This document shows, one piece after another, positions 36,854-44,917 of a stretch of DNA of 64,000 nucleotides. Numbering within the stretch: the stretch's first letter is position 1; every line of letters starts with the position of its first letter. The translations under genes and the position numbers were made by a program. The stretch covers positions 1 to 64,000 of the forward strand of contig CAKZQQ010000005.1 of NCBI GenBank assembly GCA_937141405.1, read 5' to 3'. The stretch is from an uncultured Campylobacterota bacterium (GTDB lineage: Bacteria > Campylobacterota > Campylobacteria > Campylobacterales > Sulfurovaceae). The notes below the pieces were generated by a model that had not been told where the DNA came from, did not search any database, and saw nothing but the letters and a program-made list of their open reading frames with translations.

Positions 36854-38251
36854 ATGTCATTTAGAATAGAAAAAGATACGATGGGTGAGGTGAAAGTGCC
36901 TGATAGTAAATATTGGGGGGCGCAAACGCAAAGATCGTTACAAAATTTTGAGATTGGTAATGAGAAGATGCCCCTAGAGGTAGTCTATGGATTTGCAAAT
37001 TTAAAAAAAGCATGCGCGCTTGTCAACCATGGGTTAGGAAGACTTGATGAGTCAAAGTGTAACGCTATATCGCAAGCTTGCGAGGAGATACTTGCAGGCA
37101 AACATGACAGTGAGTTTCCTCTCGTAGTTTGGCAGACAGGTTCGGGTACGCAATCAAATATGAATATCAACGAAGTTGTTGCAAATAGAGCAACAGAGAT
37201 ACTCGGCGGTAATTTTCGAGAAACCAAAAGTGTGCATCCCAATGATGATGTCAATAAGGGCCAAAGCTCAAACGATACTTATCCGACAGCAATGCGGATA
37301 GCCGAAGTTGTTGCTATTAATGAAGATCTTATCCCTGCTATCAATCAATTGCGAGCAACTTTAGAGGCAAAATCAAAAGAGTTTGATGATGTAATTAAAA
37401 TAGGTAGAACACACTTGCAAGATGCAACACCTTTGAGTCTAGGGCAGGAGCTGAGCGGTTATGTTGCTATGTTGGATGCCAATAAAAGACAGATAGAGGA
37501 TGCACTCAACTATTGTAAAGAGCTAGCCATAGGCGGAACAGCTGTAGGAACAGGGCTTAATTCGCATCCTGATTTTTCTAATCTTGTTTCAAAAACTCTC
37601 AATGCCTCTATGAAGCAAGATTATGGATTTGTTTCGCAACCAAATAAATTTCATGCTCTTACAGGACATGATGCTGAAGTGATGCTTTCCGCATCGCTTA
37701 AAGGACTTGCGGCAAATCTTATGAAGATAGCCAACGATATCAGATGGCTTGCCTCCGGACCACGATGCGGGATAGGCGAGATAACCATTCCTGAAAATGA
37801 ACCGGGTAGCTCTATCATGCCGGGCAAAGTTAACCCTACGCAGTCAGAAGCACTTACGATGGTAGCAGTGCAGGTAATGGGCAATGACACAACAGTTGGC
37901 ATAGCAGCAAGTCAAGGTAATTTTGAACTTAATGTGTTTAAACCGGTTATCGCTTATAATATTTTACAGTCGATAAAGTTACTTGCTGATTCTATGAGAA
38001 GTTTTGATAAAAATTGCGCTGTTGGTATCGAGCCGATCAGAGAAAATATCGATGCTTATTTGCGTAACTCTTTGATGCTTGTGACCGCACTCAATCCTCA
38101 TATAGGGTATGAAAATGCAGCAAAGATAGCTAAAAGTGCACATAAAAACGGAACAACATTAAAGCAAGAGGCTATCAAATCCGGGCTTTTGAGTGAAAAA
38201 GAGTTCGATGCGTATGTAAAACCAGAGGATATGATAGCACCGAAAGTGTAA
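36854..38251 (+). CDS. fumC: Fumarate hydratase, class II
   Basis: A 465-aa class II (iron-free) fumarase. It has [35 protein letters not shown], and the superfamily signature [13 protein letters not shown] with the catalytic Ser. The start is ATG 36854: AAGGAG at 36841-36846 lies seven bases before it, whereas the GTG at 36851 is only four bases away. It interconverts fumarate and malate beside mdh. As I recall, Campylobacter has fumC elsewhere, so its place between mdh and sucC may be lineage-specific. Confidence 0.96.
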   Translation: MSFRIEKDTMGEVKVPDSKYWGAQTQRSLQNFEIGNEKMPLEVVYGFANLKKACALVNHGLGRLDESKCNAISQACEEILAGKHDSEFPLVVWQTGSGTQSNMNINEVVANRATEILGGNFRETKSVHPNDDVNKGQSSNDTYPTAMRIAEVVAINEDLIPAINQLRATLEAKSKEFDDVIKIGRTHLQDATPLSLGQELSGYVAMLDANKRQIEDALNYCKELAIGGTAVGTGLNSHPDFSNLVSKTLNASMKQDYGFVSQPNKFHALTGHDAEVMLSASLKGLAANLMKIANDIRWLASGPRCGIGEITIPENEPGSSIMPGKVNPTQSEALTMVAVQVMGNDTTVGIAASQGNFELNVFKPVIAYNILQSIKLLADSMRSFDKNCAVGIEPIRENIDAYLRNSLMLVTALNPHIGYENAAKIAKSAHKNGTTLKQEAIKSGLLSEKEFDAYVKPEDMIAPKV

Positions 38252-38257
38252 CTTTTT

Positions 38258-38368
38258 TGCTATAGTATCTTACATTTTTTAATGAGAGTGAAATATGATT
38301 TTCTCTCTCGTTAAAAATAGTGTGTCGAATGGTATCATTCGTAGAGCCGACTTTTTAAAAAATATAAT
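38258..38368 (+). ncRNA. Candidate small RNA or structured sucC leader
   Basis: Just after the fumC stop there is an extended -10 (TGC-TATAGT, 38258-38266) preceded by six T. A predicted transcript from about 38273 would hold a stem AATGAGAG/CTCTCGTT (38281-38288 with 38305-38312, one G-U) and a second stem CGAATG/CATTCG (38325-38340). A CTTTTT run follows about ten bases later, then a further TATAAT (38363-38368) before sucC. Either a short independent RNA or a ~160-base sucC leader fits. No known RNA family was recognised. Confidence 0.35.
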
Positions 38369-38434
38369 TTTCATCTTTAATTTTATATAGAAGTTCTATA
38401 ATTTTAAAGTTATTTATAAAAACAAGGAGTTCTT

Positions 38435-39607
38435 GTGAATATTCATGAGTATCAAGCAAAAGAGATATTTAAAACATACGGCATTCCTACTCCAAGAGGA
38501 ATCGTCGCTAATACACCCGAGGAAGCTGTACAAAATGCTAAAGAGCTTGGAGGTAATCTTTGGGTAGTAAAAGCACAGATTCATGCCGGAGGTAGAGGTC
38601 TTGGTGGGGGCGTTAAGCTTGCTAAGTCACTTGACGAGGTAAAGAAACTTGCCGACGAGATACTGGGGATGACGCTTGTGACTCATCAAACGGGACCTGA
38701 GGGTAAATTAGTTCAAAAGGTTTACATAGAAGAGGGTGCTGATATCAAAGATGAGCTTTATCTTGGCATCACTCTTGATAGAGCCAAAGAGATGCCGGTA
38801 ATCATGGCAAGCACCGAGGGAGGCATGGAGATAGAAAAAGTTGCCGAAGAGTCTCCTGAGAAGATAATAAAAGTTGCTGTTGATCCTACTATAGGTTTTC
38901 AAGCATTTCATGGGAGAGAACTTGTCTTTAGGCTTGGAATTTTAGACAAAGAGGAGCAGAAAAAATTTATTAATTTTGCAAAATTACTTTTTGATGTCTA
39001 TATGGACAAAGATGGAGAGATGATTGAGATAAACCCGCTTATAAAGACGGGAAGTGGTGATTTTATAGCACTTGATGCAAAGATGGGATTTGATGATTCG
39101 GCTATCGGAAGACATCACGAGCTTGAAGAGATGCGAGACTTGAGCGAAGAGGATCCGGATGAGAGAGAGGCAAGCAGACATGGGCTTAGCTATATCTCAC
39201 TTGATGGAGAAATAGGCTGTATGGTTAATGGTGCAGGGCTTGCTATGGGGACGATGGATACGATCAACTATATGGGTGGTAGTCCTGCAAATTTCCTTGA
39301 TGTTGGTGGTAAAGCGAACGCTATTACTGTTGCAAAAGGGTTTGAGATCATTTTAAAAAATCCAAATGTCAAAGCAATCTTCGTCAACATATTTGGCGGC
39401 ATTGTTCGATGTGATAGAATCGCTGAAGGTATTTTAGAAGCGACAAAGAAAGTTGATGTGCATGTTCCGGTTATCGTAAGACTTGATGGCACTAATGCCG
39501 AAGAAGCAGCGCAAATTCTTAAAAATGCAAATATTTCAAATGTTATTGCAGCAACAGATTTGGCCGATGGCGCTAAAAAAGCAGTTGAAGCTGCTGAGCA
39601 AGCATAG
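38435..39607 (+). CDS. sucC: Succinyl-CoA synthetase (ADP-forming) beta subunit
   Basis: A 390-aa ATP-grasp subunit. It starts [20 protein letters not shown] and has [20 protein letters not shown], the Mg-binding EINPLI, and [15 protein letters not shown]. With SucD it converts succinyl-CoA and ADP to succinate and ATP, or the reverse in the reductive direction. The start is GTG with AAGGAG upstream. sucD follows 14 bases later. Confidence 0.97.
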   Translation: MNIHEYQAKEIFKTYGIPTPRGIVANTPEEAVQNAKELGGNLWVVKAQIHAGGRGLGGGVKLAKSLDEVKKLADEILGMTLVTHQTGPEGKLVQKVYIEEGADIKDELYLGITLDRAKEMPVIMASTEGGMEIEKVAEESPEKIIKVAVDPTIGFQAFHGRELVFRLGILDKEEQKKFINFAKLLFDVYMDKDGEMIEINPLIKTGSGDFIALDAKMGFDDSAIGRHHELEEMRDLSEEDPDEREASRHGLSYISLDGEIGCMVNGAGLAMGTMDTINYMGGSPANFLDVGGKANAITVAKGFEIILKNPNVKAIFVNIFGGIVRCDRIAEGILEATKKVDVHVPVIVRLDGTNAEEAAQILKNANISNVIAATDLADGAKKAVEAAEQA

Positions 39608-39621
39608 ATAAGGGGAGTTAT

Positions 39622-40500
39622 ATGTCGATTTTAGTAAATTCAAGTACAAAAGTTATCGTTCAAGGTTTTACCGGGAAAGAGGGGTCATTTCACGCCGAGC
39701 AGTGCATCGCATACGGCACAAATATAGTTGGCGGTGTTACACCTAACAAAGGTGGAGATGTACATCTCGGAAAACCTGTTTTTAACACAGTAAAAGAAGC
39801 CGTAGAAGCTACCGGTGCAACTGTGAGTATGATATTTGTTCCCCCTATATTTGTCTCAGACGCCATCATGGAAGCAGCAGATGCAGGTATCGAACTTGCT
39901 GTCATTATCACAGAGGGTGCGCCTGTTAAAGATATTATGTTTGCTAAATCATATGCCAAGAAGAATCATATGAAAACCATAGGGCCGAATTGTCCGGGAA
40001 TTATAACGGCTGAAGAGTGCAAGATAGGTATCATGCCCGGCTCTATCTTTAAAAAAGGAAGAGTTGGACTCATCTCAAAATCAGGCACATTGACCTATGA
40101 GGGAGCAAATCAAGTCTGCAAAGAGGGGCACGGTATATCAACAGCTGTTGGTATAGGTGGCGATCCTATCATCGGATTGAGCTACAAACAACTCCTCCCT
40201 ATGTTTGAAGCAGATCCGGATACGGATGCTATCGTTATGATTGGTGAGATAGGTGGCGATTTGGAGATCCAAGCAGCTGAGTTTATCAAAAAAAATATCA
40301 CAAAACCCGTCGTTGCTTTTATTGCCGGACAAAGTGCGCCTAAAGGGAAGCGGATGGGACATGCCGGAGCGATTGTAAGCGGTGGAGCCGGAACGGCAAA
40401 AGAGAAGATGGATGCTCTTGAAGCAGCCGGAGTGACAGTTGTTGTAAGCCCTGCTGACATAGGCAAAGCGGTAAAAGAAGTTTTGGAAAGAGAAGAATAA
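39622..40500 (+). CDS. sucD: Succinyl-CoA synthetase alpha subunit
   Basis: A 292-aa CoA-binding subunit. It has [54 protein letters not shown], and the phospho-histidine site [24 protein letters not shown] precedes the ATG. It forms an operon with sucC and feeds or drains the 2-oxoglutarate:ferredoxin oxidoreductase encoded downstream. Confidence 0.97.
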   Translation: MSILVNSSTKVIVQGFTGKEGSFHAEQCIAYGTNIVGGVTPNKGGDVHLGKPVFNTVKEAVEATGATVSMIFVPPIFVSDAIMEAADAGIELAVIITEGAPVKDIMFAKSYAKKNHMKTIGPNCPGIITAEECKIGIMPGSIFKKGRVGLISKSGTLTYEGANQVCKEGHGISTAVGIGGDPIIGLSYKQLLPMFEADPDTDAIVMIGEIGGDLEIQAAEFIKKNITKPVVAFIAGQSAPKGKRMGHAGAIVSGGAGTAKEKMDALEAAGVTVVVSPADIGKAVKEVLEREE

Positions 40501-40523
40501 TTATCTAATTTTCTTTTTTATGC

Positions 40524-40529
40524 TATACT
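40524..40529 (+). promoter_or_regulatory. Extended -10 for the HMA-domain gene
   Basis: TGC-TATACT, 22 bases before the GTG start, preceded by a T-rich tract. It suggests the small gene has its own promoter between sucD and kor. Confidence 0.45.
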
Positions 40530-40551
40530 CAAAGAAAAAAAGGAGCATAGC

Positions 40552-40839
40552 GTGTCTCAAGCAAGCTTTGAAGTTTTAAATGTCAAATGTGGTGGATGTG
40601 CTTCAACACTAAAGAAGAAGTTAAAACCGCTTTTTGGAGAAGTTGAGGTGGACCTTGATGTAATGCCGAGAAAGATAACACTTGATATAAATGAGGAGGA
40701 TGTTCCCGCTTTAGCAAAAGAGCTTAAAGCGCTTGGATATCCGCTTCTCGGGGAGGATATGAGTTCCCTTGAGGGGGTTAAGGCGAAAGCCAAAAGCTTT
40801 GTCTCTTGTGCTATCGGCAAGATGGATTCTGAAGCCTAG
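40552..40839 (+). CDS. Heavy-metal-associated (HMA) domain protein
   Basis: A 95-aa soluble protein. Residues 5-68 form one HMA/CopZ-like ferredoxin fold. The metal loop NVKCGGCASTLKK has the CxxC pair for Cu(I) or another soft metal, though the residue before the loop is Val-Lys rather than the usual Met-Thr. A ~25-residue tail (SSLEGVKAKAKSFVSCAIGK) adds a third Cys. The start is GTG with AAGGAG upstream. It is placed between sucD and korD; a role in supplying or sensing a metal for the oxidoreductase is only a guess. Confidence 0.82.
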   Translation: MSQASFEVLNVKCGGCASTLKKKLKPLFGEVEVDLDVMPRKITLDINEEDVPALAKELKALGYPLLGEDMSSLEGVKAKAKSFVSCAIGKMDSEA

Positions 40840-40928
40840 AAATTAGTGCTTCAAATAGTAACAATATCTTGAAAGTATAAATGATATATTTTTCATTAAA
40901 AGCTTCATTATGTAATCTTGGATATTCT

Positions 40929-40934
40929 TATACT
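40929..40934 (+). promoter_or_regulatory. -10 candidate for korDABC
   Basis: TATACT in TTCTTATACTAAG, about 88 bases before korD. It implies a leader of roughly 80 bases. No -35 was recognised. Confidence 0.35.
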
Positions 40935-41021
40935 AAGTGAATTAATAGCTTTGTCGTTTACACCTATATTAAAGATGTGTTTCTTTTTCACTAATAATAA
41001 ATCAACAAAAAGGGGAATGAG

Positions 41022-41345
41022 ATGTCATTAAATATGAAAGCTCCTGAAAATACACCGGTTTGGGTAGATACCAAGAGATGTAAAGCATGTGATAAATGTG
41101 TAGATGTTTGTCCTGCGGGTGTACTTTCCATGAAAGCAGAGCCGACTTCAACACTTGGAGCGATGATAAGCGTGGTTGCTCCTGAAGCCTGTATAGGCTG
41201 TAGAGAGTGTGAGCTTACTTGCCCGGATTTTGCAATATATGTAGCAGAAAAATCAGAGTATAAATTTGCCAAACTTACTGATGCTGCGAAACAAAGAGCA
41301 GAGGCAATTATCAACAATAACTATAGATTACCTGCAGGTCAATAA
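41022..41345 (+). CDS. korD: 2-oxoglutarate:ferredoxin oxidoreductase delta subunit (ferredoxin-like)
   Basis: A 107-aa protein with two [4Fe-4S] motifs, CKACDKCVDVCP (about residues 23-34) and CIGCRECELTCP (about 60-71). It is the electron-transfer subunit (OorD) of the four-subunit KOR. GGGG lies upstream of the ATG. korA follows 11 bases later. Gene order D-A-B-C is as in Campylobacter and Helicobacter oor. Confidence 0.95.
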   Translation: MSLNMKAPENTPVWVDTKRCKACDKCVDVCPAGVLSMKAEPTSTLGAMISVVAPEACIGCRECELTCPDFAIYVAEKSEYKFAKLTDAAKQRAEAIINNNYRLPAGQ

Positions 41346-41356
41346 GGAGAAAAATT

Positions 41357-42490
41357 ATGGCGTTAAGAGAAATAATTTCAAGTGGAAATGAACTTGCAGC
41401 ACATGCTGCAAAAGATGCCGGATGTAAGTTTTTTGGCGGGTATCCGATCACACCTTCGAGTGAGATTATGCATGAGCTATCTGAGCTTCTTCCGGCAGAA
41501 GGAGGAACATGTATTCAGATGGAAGATGAGATCGCAGGTGTTGCATGTGCGATAGGAGCATCTATGAGCGGTGTTAGAGCTATGACGGCTACAAGTGGAC
41601 CCGGGATTTCACTGAAAGCTGAAAATCTCGGTCTTGCGCAAATGGCAGAGGTGCCACTCGTTGTAGTCAATGTTATGCGTGGAGGTCCATCGACAGGTCT
41701 TCCTACTCGTGTCTCTCAAGGGGATGTTGCACAAGCAAAAAATCCTAGCCACGGTGATTATAAATCTATCACTTTGTGTGCCGGAAATTTGGCAGAATGC
41801 TATACAGAGACGGTAAGAGCTTTTAATCTTGCAGATAGATTTATGCAACCTGTATTTGTGCTTCTCGATGAAACATTAGGGCATATGCACGGTAAAGCTA
41901 TGATCCCTTCTGAAGAGGAAGTTGAAGCAGGCATTAAACCTAGGGCAGAATTTACAGGTGATCCGGCTGAGTATAAACCGTATGGTGTAGGACAAGATGA
42001 GCCGGCAATTCTCAATCCTATGTTCAAAGGGTATAGATACCACTTTACCGGATTGCATCACAATGCAACAGGTTTTCCAACTGAAGAGATAGAGACTTGC
42101 CGTAAATTGATTGAAAGATTATTTAATAAAGTTGAAGCCCATCAAGAGGAGATAGACTTATATGAAGAGTATATGCTTGATGATGCGGAACTTTTGATCA
42201 TAGCTTACGGCTCGGTATCTTTGGCGGCAAAAGAGGCTATACGACATCTAAGAGCTGCAGGTATTAAAGCAGGACTATTTAGACCTATCACTTTATGGCC
42301 AAGTCCGGCAGAGCGAATCAAACACTGGACGGATAAGATTCAAAAAGTATTATGTGTTGAGCTTAATATCGGTCAATATAGAGATGAGATTCAAAGAGCT
42401 TCCGGAAGATTAGATATCGATGGACTTTTCAAGGTTAACGGTAGAGCACTTTCTCCTTATGAAATCGTAGAAAAAGTGAAAGGAATGTAA
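41357..42490 (+). CDS. korA: 2-oxoglutarate:ferredoxin oxidoreductase alpha subunit
   Basis: A 377-aa alpha subunit. It starts SGNELAAHAAKDAGCKFFGG, then YPITPSSEIMHELSELLP, the family PP-type segment; ATSGPGISLKAENLGLAQMA and VVNVMRGGPSTGLPTRVSQG follow. The C-terminal transketolase-like domain has YGSVSLAAKEAIRHLRAAG and GLFRPITLWPSP. With KorB it makes succinyl-CoA, CO2 and reduced ferredoxin from 2-oxoglutarate, or the reverse in CO2 fixation. Confidence 0.96.
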   Translation: MALREIISSGNELAAHAAKDAGCKFFGGYPITPSSEIMHELSELLPAEGGTCIQMEDEIAGVACAIGASMSGVRAMTATSGPGISLKAENLGLAQMAEVPLVVVNVMRGGPSTGLPTRVSQGDVAQAKNPSHGDYKSITLCAGNLAECYTETVRAFNLADRFMQPVFVLLDETLGHMHGKAMIPSEEEVEAGIKPRAEFTGDPAEYKPYGVGQDEPAILNPMFKGYRYHFTGLHHNATGFPTEEIETCRKLIERLFNKVEAHQEEIDLYEEYMLDDAELLIIAYGSVSLAAKEAIRHLRAAGIKAGLFRPITLWPSPAERIKHWTDKIQKVLCVELNIGQYRDEIQRASGRLDIDGLFKVNGRALSPYEIVEKVKGM

Positions 42491-42492
42491 CT

Positions 42493-43347
42493 ATGGCATT
42501 TAATTATGATAACTATTTAAGAGTAGATAAAATGCCAACACTGTGGTGTTGGGGGTGTGGTGACGGTGTTATCTTAAAGGCATTTATTAGAGCGGTAGAT
42601 AAGCTCGGATACAACAAAGATGATATGTGTATAGTATCGGGCATTGGATGTAGCGGGCGATTTTCTTCGTACATTGATTGCAATACAGTACACACAACGC
42701 ATGGTAGAACGATAGCCTTCGCTACAGGAATCAAACTTGCAAACCCCGATAAAAAAGTCTTTTGTGTAGCTGGAGACGGTGATGCATTGGCGATTGGCGG
42801 GAATCATACGATTCACGGTTGTAGAAGAAATATTGACATCAATTTTATCCTGATTAATAATTTTATCTATGGTCTGACAAACTCTCAAACAAGTCCAACA
42901 ACACCACAAGGTATGTGGACTGTAACAATGCAAAAAGGGAATATCGATCCTACTTTTGATGCGTGTAAACTTGCTATAGCAGCCGGCGCATCATTTGTGG
43001 GTAGAGAATCTGTTACAGATCCGAAAAAGATAGAAAAACTGTTTATAAAAGGGTTTGAGCATAAAGGATTTAGCTTTTTTGATATTTTCTCAAATTGCCA
43101 CATCAACTTAGGGCGAAAAAATAAAATGGCAAGTGCTATGGAAAATCTTGAATGGATTGATAGTATCACCGTTTCTAAGATCAAATTTGACAAAATGAGC
43201 GAAGAGGAGAAAGTCGGTCTCTTTCCTATGGGAGTTCTATATCATGATGAGGATGCTTCTGAATATTGTGAAATGTATGAGCAGGTAAAATTGGCGCATC
43301 AAGGAAAACGACAAAATATCACTGCAGCTGATTTTGCGGAAAAATAA
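42493..43347 (+). CDS. korB: 2-oxoglutarate:ferredoxin oxidoreductase beta subunit (TPP-binding)
   Basis: A 284-aa TPP-binding subunit. It has MPTLWCWGCGDGVILKAFIR (cluster/TPP end), SGIGCSGRFSSYIDCNTVHT, the TPP motif GDGDALAIGGNHTIHGCRRN, and INNFIYGLTNSQTSPTTP, which orients the substrate. It is two bases after korA and so strongly coupled. korC follows 9 bases later. Confidence 0.96.
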   Translation: MAFNYDNYLRVDKMPTLWCWGCGDGVILKAFIRAVDKLGYNKDDMCIVSGIGCSGRFSSYIDCNTVHTTHGRTIAFATGIKLANPDKKVFCVAGDGDALAIGGNHTIHGCRRNIDINFILINNFIYGLTNSQTSPTTPQGMWTVTMQKGNIDPTFDACKLAIAAGASFVGRESVTDPKKIEKLFIKGFEHKGFSFFDIFSNCHINLGRKNKMASAMENLEWIDSITVSKIKFDKMSEEEKVGLFPMGVLYHDEDASEYCEMYEQVKLAHQGKRQNITAADFAEK

Positions 43348-43356
43348 GGAGAAGAG

Positions 43357-43914
43357 ATGGCTAGAACATTAATGAGATTTACAGGTGTTGGCGGGCAAGG
43401 CGTACTCTTAGCAGGAGAGATTTTTGCTGAAGCCAAGATCAAGGCCGGAGGTTATGGTCTAAAGACAGCTACATATACTTCACAAGTTAGAGGTGGTCCA
43501 ACTGTTGTTGATATCACGCTTGATGATGAAGAGATATTTTATCCTTATGCAAATGACGGTGAGATAGATTTTATGCTTTCTGTTGCGCAGGTAAGTTTTG
43601 ATCTGTTCAAAAGAGGCGTAAGTGAGGGCGGTACTATTGTTATCGAACCAAATCTTGTAGAACCAACCGATGAAGATAGAAAAAAATGGCGAATCGTAGA
43701 GATTCCTATTATCACAATTGCCAAAGAAGAGGTTGGTAATGTAATCACGCAATCTGTTGTAGCCCTTGCTATTGCGAACACTATTATGGGTGCTATAGAT
43801 AATAAAACGCTCAAAGAAACAATGCTCTCAAAAGTGCCTGCTAAAGTGCATGAACTCAACCTTAAAGCATATGATCTCGGCGAAAAATATGCCAAAGAGG
43901 CGATGGCAAAATAA
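43357..43914 (+). CDS. korC: 2-oxoglutarate:ferredoxin oxidoreductase gamma subunit
   Basis: A 185-aa gamma domain. It has FTGVGGQGVLLAGEIFAEAK (nucleotide-like loop) and TATYTSQVRGGPTVVDITLD, both diagnostic of the gamma subunit that helps bind CoA. It is the last gene of the kor operon, followed by a 9-bp perfect hairpin. Confidence 0.95.
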   Translation: MARTLMRFTGVGGQGVLLAGEIFAEAKIKAGGYGLKTATYTSQVRGGPTVVDITLDDEEIFYPYANDGEIDFMLSVAQVSFDLFKRGVSEGGTIVIEPNLVEPTDEDRKKWRIVEIPIITIAKEEVGNVITQSVVALAIANTIMGAIDNKTLKETMLSKVPAKVHELNLKAYDLGEKYAKEAMAK

Positions 43915-43916
43915 CG

Positions 43917-43937
43917 AGATAAGCCAAAGGCTTATCT
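43917..43937. terminator. Hairpin between convergent korC and cytochrome c genes
   Basis: AGATAAGCC (43917-43925) and GGCTTATCT (43929-43937) form a perfect 9-bp stem with an AAA loop. T runs on either side are poor, yet position between convergent genes suggests a shared terminator. Confidence 0.6.
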
Positions 43938-43941
43938 GGGA

Positions 43942-44343
43942 TTAATTATACTTTATTCCGTATGTTTTGTTGAGATATTCGATAATTTTATCGAGTTCTT
44001 CATCGCTCAAAAGACCTTTTTGAGAAGGCATAAGTCCAAATCTTAGCAATTTGTTTTCTTTGCAAATCGCTTTTTCTTTCGTTGGGTTCATCAGATAATC
44101 TTTAAGAAAAGCATTTGCCTCTTCTTGCGTATCGAAATTCATATATACATTATACATCGCACCTACCATGGGTGGGGCAATGAGTGCATCCATCTCTGCT
44201 TTTGAAGTTGGTCTATCTGACATGTGGCATATGGCGCATTTAACTTTAAAAAGTTCAGCACCCTCGCTTACTATTTTTTCTTGTTCGTTACACTCTGCCG
44301 ATACAAATAAAAAGAGTAAGCAAACAATGATTCTTTTATACAT
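43942..44343 (-). CDS. Periplasmic c-type cytochrome
   Basis: A 133-aa monoheme cytochrome. It has a signal peptide (YKRIIVCLLFLFVSAEC), then the haem motif CAICH near residue 36, and a late Met (FGLMPSQKGLLSDEELDKII) that likely gives the sixth ligand, as in class I small cytochromes. The start is ATG 44343: GGAG lies five bases upstream, whereas the TTG at 44364 has no ribosome binding site and would push a charged stretch in front of the signal. Electron partner unknown. Confidence 0.88.
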   Translation of the reverse strand: MYKRIIVCLLFLFVSAECNEQEKIVSEGAELFKVKCAICHMSDRPTSKAEMDALIAPPMVGAMYNVYMNFDTQEEANAFLKDYLMNPTKEKAICKENKLLRFGLMPSQKGLLSDEELDKIIEYLNKTYGIKYN

Positions 44344-44469
44344 TTCATCTCCATTTAGTTTCAAATATTTTAAAAAACGGTTGTCATTATGACATAGATA
44401 TCTATTTTTTATGATAAAAATAATTTTTGATTAAAATCAAATAATTGTATCGCTACAAATAAAATATGC

Positions 44470-44475
44470 TATAAT
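44470..44475 (+). promoter_or_regulatory. Extended -10 of rnpB
   Basis: TGC-TATAAT ends seven bases before the 5' end of the RNase P RNA. A weak TTGTAT lies 19 bases upstream (44445-44450). Confidence 0.7.
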
Positions 44476-44481
44476 TGCGCC

Positions 44482-44833
44482 CTAGGTGTGATAGGTAGTT
44501 GCTATCAATTATTTGGTAGAGGAAAGTCCGAGCTACATGTGAGACAAGACTCCACCTAACGGGTGGCCGGAGTAATCCGAGGGCAAGTGCAACAGAGAGA
44601 AGTCAGCCTGAGCCAATTGGATCAGGTCAAGGTGAAAGGGTGGGGTAAGAGCCCATCAGTGCTTATGGTAACATGAGTAGCTAGGTAAACCCTGTCTGTA
44701 GCAAGAAGTATATGGTAATAAGTCTCACACTCGTCACTTTTAGTGGCAAAAGTACTTCGCTTGAGTCTTATGGTGACATAAGGCCTAGATAAATAACTAC
44801 CCACGACAGAACTCGGCTTATCGTCACACCTTA
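44482..44833 (+). ncRNA. rnpB: RNase P RNA, bacterial class A
   Basis: The ends pair to form P1: AGGTGTGA (44484-44491) with TCACACCT (44824-44831). The universal 5' core GAGGAAAGTCCGAGCTAC starts near 44519, and the 3' core ACAGAACTCGGCTTAT is at about 44807-44822. Other family features are ACGGGTGGCCGGAGTAATCC (P7-P8 region) and the AGAG/GGTAA joining segments. Length of about 350 bases is normal. It matures the 5' ends of tRNAs. Confidence 0.95.
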
Positions 44834-44917
44834 TAATCCCCCCAATTAATTTATAATTGATCTATGATTTGCTATATTTTAGATAGAATATCCATATATG
44901 AAAGCTTAGGATATGAG

